A DNA stretch of 50,780 nucleotides, taken from NCBI GenBank assembly GCA_018819305.1, contig JAHJQO010000006.1, positions 1-50,780 of the forward strand. The letters run 5' to 3'. The translations under genes and the position numbers were made by a program. Positions 47,314-50,780 of the stretch are shown in pieces. Each line of letters opens with the position of its first letter. The stretch's first letter is position 1. Below the pieces are notes generated by a model that was not told where the DNA came from, ran no database searches, and saw only the letters and a program-made list of their open reading frames with translations. Source of the DNA: Nanobdellota archaeon. Its GTDB lineage: Archaea; Nanobdellota; Nanobdellia; Woesearchaeales; SM23-78.

Positions 47314-48243
47314 ATGAATAATATGAGCAAGAAAAAGAGAAAATTAATTAATAGAAATATCATCATCTCTTTTGCAGTTGGTATTCTATTCATGTTACTT
47401 ATTGTTTTAGCTTTTAATCTTTTAAAATCTGGTCAGGCAGAATTTAATGAGGAAGAGGATTTGTCAAGAGGCTTGAATCTTATCTTCTATGCTGACAGGT
47501 ATGAATCTCAGGAAGCTTTTGATAATGACATAATTTTTTTAATGAGTGAATTGAAAAAAAGAGAGCCTTGGGGTTCATATAATAATTTCAACATTTACAA
47601 AATTAATCCTATGAATGAGAAAGAGATTTGTGTTGTAGAAACTGAAAACCTGAGAAAACCAAGTCTTCGCTGCTCAGAAGAAATCAATAATTACCTCCAA
47701 AAAATAAATGTTAAGAGATTTAAAGTGATTGTTTTATCAAGGCAAGAATTTGAATCATGGGCTAATGTTGCCAGGTTAAAAAATTCAGGAGTTTTTTTTA
47801 GTGTTTCAAAAAGACTAAACAAAGACAACTCTGAGAGTTATGGAACCTTATTCACACACCTTATAGGGCATGCTTTTGGTCTTAAAGATGAAGAAATTTA
47901 TGTGGTTGCTAAATCAGGAGGTGCTCCTCACACGCCAGACGGACCAAACTGCGCACCAGACATAGAAACAGCAGAAAGTTGGTGGGGTGATCTAGCAAAA
48001 GAGTTCATTGACGTGGGAATATACAAAGGTTGCTGTGGAAACAAGGAATACATTAAGCCTGCCTCCAATTCAGTAATGAATCTTAATGAAATTAGATCTT
48101 CTGATGTTGATTATGGTCCTGTTTCAGAAAGATATCTAAGAAACTTTTTAAAATTCTGCTTTTCAGGTAAGAAATATTCTTATAATGATAATATGGATTT
48201 CTTTGAAAGATATCCTGAGTTTAAAGAATGCCTTAATGATTAA
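47314..48243 (+). CDS. Membrane-anchored M64-like metallopeptidase homolog with degenerate catalytic motif
   Basis: TM segment IIISFAVGILFMLLIVLAFNLL; FTHLIGHAFGLKDEE (HLxxH instead of HExxH), PNCAP, YIKPASNSVMNLNEI...YGPVSERYL. Confidence 0.65.
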   Translation: MNNMSKKKRKLINRNIIISFAVGILFMLLIVLAFNLLKSGQAEFNEEEDLSRGLNLIFYADRYESQEAFDNDIIFLMSELKKREPWGSYNNFNIYKINPMNEKEICVVETENLRKPSLRCSEEINNYLQKINVKRFKVIVLSRQEFESWANVARLKNSGVFFSVSKRLNKDNSESYGTLFTHLIGHAFGLKDEEIYVVAKSGGAPHTPDGPNCAPDIETAESWWGDLAKEFIDVGIYKGCCGNKEYIKPASNSVMNLNEIRSSDVDYGPVSERYLRNFLKFCFSGKKYSYNDNMDFFERYPEFKECLND

Positions 48244-48259
48244 CGTAGTGTGGTTAATC
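48238..48259. terminator. Possible hairpin GATTAAC..GTTAATC at the end of the surface operon
   Basis: 7-bp perfect stem overlapping the stop codon. Confidence 0.35.
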
Positions 48260-48296
48260 CAAAACAGTTTTAAATTAATTCTTTTTCTTTCTTAGC

Positions 48297-48956
48297 ATGA
48301 AGACATTTTTCATAGAAGCAAGATACAAGGGAAAAATTAAACTTCCTGATGAACTAATAGATAAACTTCCAAACAAGATAGTTTTGTTCACAACAGTGCA
48401 GTTTCTTGACAGTGTTGATAATATTAAAAAGAAACTTGAAAAAAAACAAAAAAAAGTTTTGCTTCTCAAAACAGAGCACACAAAGCATGCTGGACAATTG
48501 CTTGGCTGCAATATCAAAGAGTTTAAACAAGACTTTGACGCATTCTTATATATTGGAGATGGAATGTTTCATCCAAAGGCATTATTGTTGAAAAACTCTA
48601 AGCCTGTCTTTGCCTTTAATCCTTTTTCAAAAAAGTTTTTTAAGCTTGAGGAAAAAGAAATTAATGACATGAAAAAAAAGCAAAAAGGAGCTCTAATGAA
48701 ATTCATGGCAAGCAAAGAAATCGGAGTTCTGGTGAGCACCAAGCCAGGACAGAATAAATTAAAACAAGCCCAGACGCTTGAAAAAAAGTTTCCTGAAAAA
48801 AAATTCTACTTCTTAATGTTCGACACAATAGATTTCGCAGAGCTAGAGAACTTTCCATTTGTAGAGTGCTTTGTCAATACTGCATGTCCAAGAATAGCTT
48901 TTGATGAAGCTGAGAAGATAAGAAAGCCAATTGTTAATATTGAAGATTTATTCTAA
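48297..48956 (+). CDS. Short Dph2-like diphthamide synthesis protein lacking the first Cys domain
   Basis: AGQLLGCNIKEF, YIGDGMFHPKALLL, GVLVSTKPGQNKLKQA, FPFVECFVNTACPRIAFDE. Confidence 0.8.
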   Translation: MKTFFIEARYKGKIKLPDELIDKLPNKIVLFTTVQFLDSVDNIKKKLEKKQKKVLLLKTEHTKHAGQLLGCNIKEFKQDFDAFLYIGDGMFHPKALLLKNSKPVFAFNPFSKKFFKLEEKEINDMKKKQKGALMKFMASKEIGVLVSTKPGQNKLKQAQTLEKKFPEKKFYFLMFDTIDFAELENFPFVECFVNTACPRIAFDEAEKIRKPIVNIEDLF

Positions 48957-48994
48957 GAATAAATTGTGATAATTTTTCATAAAAAAACAAGTCT

Positions 48995-49825
48995 TTAATT
49001 TAATTTCTTTCTAGTTTTTCTTTTAGGTAGATAATTTTCTTTAGAAATTACACTTTTTCCAATATTTTTCTCTATATCTTTTCTTGTTCGCTTTGCGATG
49101 TTCCCGCCTTTATTAGCAGATTCTTTGCATTCAATAAATCCTTGAGAATTTTTTTCTATCGTAATGTCGGTTGTTGCCTTCTCACCTATCATTGTAAGAA
49201 TAAGTTCCCAGTCAGTCATATGATCTCTTAAGTTCTGGTTTTTCTTCTGTATTTTTTTGAACTCTTTGTATTCACCAACTGTTTTACCAAATGTAGCTTT
49301 ACTAATCTCATTAGTTAGTATTGAGAATTCTTTTTCTGTTTTAATCTCTCTGTTTTTCCACTCATCTGTTAATTCCTGTCTTATTACTATTCCACGAAGC
49401 CTTTTGTCAATCCATTCCTTTGGATAACCTTTAAGCTCATAATATTCCTTAATTCTATCCTGACCAAGCTCAGGATTCTCAATCTCCTCAATTCTCTCAT
49501 AACCAACCTGTGCTAACCATTGCTTAAATGGTTCTGCTCTTTTAGAAGGAATTGATTGGATTATTCTAAAAAGAGATTTAGTATTAGCACAATCTGTTTC
49601 TCTAAGTTTTCCATCTGGTGCTTCTAATTTCAACTGTACCCAAATTGGGGACAGTTCAAAAGCCTTAAATTCCCTGTCTTTAATCTTGCCCCAGTACTGC
49701 CTTGGTGTTGGACTATCTGTTAAAACTGCAACAACATCAACTACTGAGAAATACCATTCATTATTATGCCAGATTCGCCTGATTTTCCTATCTTGAAAAA
49801 CCACGAGTTTGTTCTTTTCATTCAT
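48995..49825 (-). CDS. BRO-N domain / DinD-like phage antirepressor-type protein
   Basis: IRRIWHNNEWYFSVVDVVAVLTDSPTPRQYWGKIKDRE; KRAEPFKQWLAQVGYERIEEIENPELGQDRIKEYYELKGYPKEWIDKRLRGI. Confidence 0.88.
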   Translation of the reverse strand: MNEKNKLVVFQDRKIRRIWHNNEWYFSVVDVVAVLTDSPTPRQYWGKIKDREFKAFELSPIWVQLKLEAPDGKLRETDCANTKSLFRIIQSIPSKRAEPFKQWLAQVGYERIEEIENPELGQDRIKEYYELKGYPKEWIDKRLRGIVIRQELTDEWKNREIKTEKEFSILTNEISKATFGKTVGEYKEFKKIQKKNQNLRDHMTDWELILTMIGEKATTDITIEKNSQGFIECKESANKGGNIAKRTRKDIEKNIGKSVISKENYLPKRKTRKKLN

Positions 49826-49926
49826 TAATTAATAAGCAGAATGTTTTTATTTATAAACCCTACGCAAGAATGTCCAGTGGAGATTTTCGCCCGCTTCACT
49901 CTCAAAATCTCGTAAAATGCATGTCA

Positions 49927-49961
49927 GTACAACATAAAGCTAAAAAAAGCTTTAGTTGTAC
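49927..49961. terminator. Strong hairpin GTACAACaTAAAGCT-aaaaaa-AGCTTTAGTTGTAC downstream of rps7
   Basis: 14-bp stem with one bulged A. Confidence 0.5.
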
Positions 49962-49993
49962 GTAATTCCCAAAAAAAATATTTATTTTTTTAT

Positions 49994-50593
49994 TTATCTT
50001 GAAGCATCTGCCTGTCTTTCGACTTCAAACTTCTTAGAAATTGCTAATGAATCATTAGACATGTTGAATGCTGCGATTATTTCTTTTGCAAGGCTTTGCT
50101 CTGCGCTTATCTTTGAATTAAATGCTTTATGATATGCACCCTGCACAAAGAACTTGAGTGCTGTGTCAATTCTTCTCTGAGGCGCGCATTCAACAGATTT
50201 AGGATAACGAGCACCACCATATTCAATGGTTATGATTTCTTCTCTTGGAGCAGCATTTTCAATTGCCTGAACCAGTACTTCAATAGGGTTTTTCTTGGTC
50301 TTTGCCTCAATAATTTTTAATGCTTCTTCAACAATTCTTGCAGAACCTGCACCTTTGCCAGTGCAATGGCCACTTGACCTAAAATGTTTCTTACCTTTGT
50401 GTCCAGGTGTCATGACTTTGTTGATAAGTCTTTCAACTATGAAAAGTTTTGATTTATGGAATCTGTTGCCTGCATATCTTGCTCCTGTTACTGGAACAAT
50501 GACTGGATTTACATTAATATATTTAATCAATCCAGGGTCTTTTACTTTTATACCTGAACAGTCCCATTTATTAAATGCTAATATTTGTATCAT
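49994..50593 (-). CDS. rps7: 30S ribosomal protein S7
   Basis: HKSKLFIVERLINKVMTPGHKGKKHFRSSGHCTGKGAGSARIVEEALKIIEAKTKKNPIEVLVQAIENAAPREEI. Confidence 0.95.
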   Translation of the reverse strand: MIQILAFNKWDCSGIKVKDPGLIKYINVNPVIVPVTGARYAGNRFHKSKLFIVERLINKVMTPGHKGKKHFRSSGHCTGKGAGSARIVEEALKIIEAKTKKNPIEVLVQAIENAAPREEIITIEYGGARYPKSVECAPQRRIDTALKFFVQGAYHKAFNSKISAEQSLAKEIIAAFNMSNDSLAISKKFEVERQADASR

Positions 50594-50706
50594 ACTATTG
50601 AGGAGAAAAAGTAACGGTTTATAAAGGTTTTTGTTCTAACAGCTCCATCCATTAAATGATTTTGTATTCTTTTGTGGTTTAATAGGAAGGATTCGTATTT
50701 TTATTG

Positions 50707-50742
50707 AAAAAGTTACTTTTTTCTTGGAAAAAGTAACTTTTT
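50707..50742. repeat. Perfect 15-bp hairpin AAAAAGTTACTTTTT-tcttgg-AAAAAGTAACTTTTT
   Basis: Read directly upstream of rps7. Confidence 0.85.
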
Positions 50743-50780
50743 GTTTTTAGAATGTTTCATTTTATGCTTTTTCTTTTATA

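Noticed and set aside
46967-47321. ORFs 46967..47230 - and 46977..47321 + in the Gly-rich region
   Set aside because: Alternate frames of GGN repeats (Ser/Thr- or Val/Glu-rich), nested in the real CDS
41600-49900. Complete provirus
   Set aside because: No integrase, capsid, portal, terminase or tRNA-site repeats seen; fibre and BRO genes alone do not make a provirus
1-50780. CRISPR array or cas genes
   Set aside because: No regularly spaced short direct repeats with unique spacers; repeats at 44.6-46.5 kb are coding and uneven

Overview
This is an AT-rich archaeal chromosome segment. Compact genes, split archaeal-type informational genes and class III prepilins suggest a DPANN/Woesearchaeota-like lineage, but that assignment is inference. 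Core genes: arginase/agmatinase, Rpe, RpiB, enolase, Nop10, aIF2-alpha, S27e, PNP, L44e, GINS15/51, radical SAM, S-layer, L37e, LSm, S8e, aIF1A, S7, and an intron-containing tRNA-Leu(UAG). Main accessory loci: (1) a 6.1-17.8 kb archaeal type IV pilus/Tad-like locus with an ATPase, two FlaJ/TadC proteins, three QxxxEF prepilins, and a giant VWA protein with a pilin-like N-terminus (possible tip adhesin). (2) A 41.6-48.2 kb operon under a duplicated promoter with a 16-bp palindrome: Tfx-like regulator, membrane-anchored surface protein, 1172-aa phage-tail-fibre-like repeat protein, and an M64-like metallopeptidase whose HExxH reads HLIGH. (3) A small island at 29.07-30.9 kb bounded by an 18-bp direct repeat and holding a transposase remnant. 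(4) An amino-acid permease fused to a SAM methyltransferase, plus a separate short paralog of its C-terminus. (5) Two candidate structured RNAs (about 5863-6067 and 12084-12213) and a recurring bipartite hairpin element. All functional names come from reading motifs; no database search was run.
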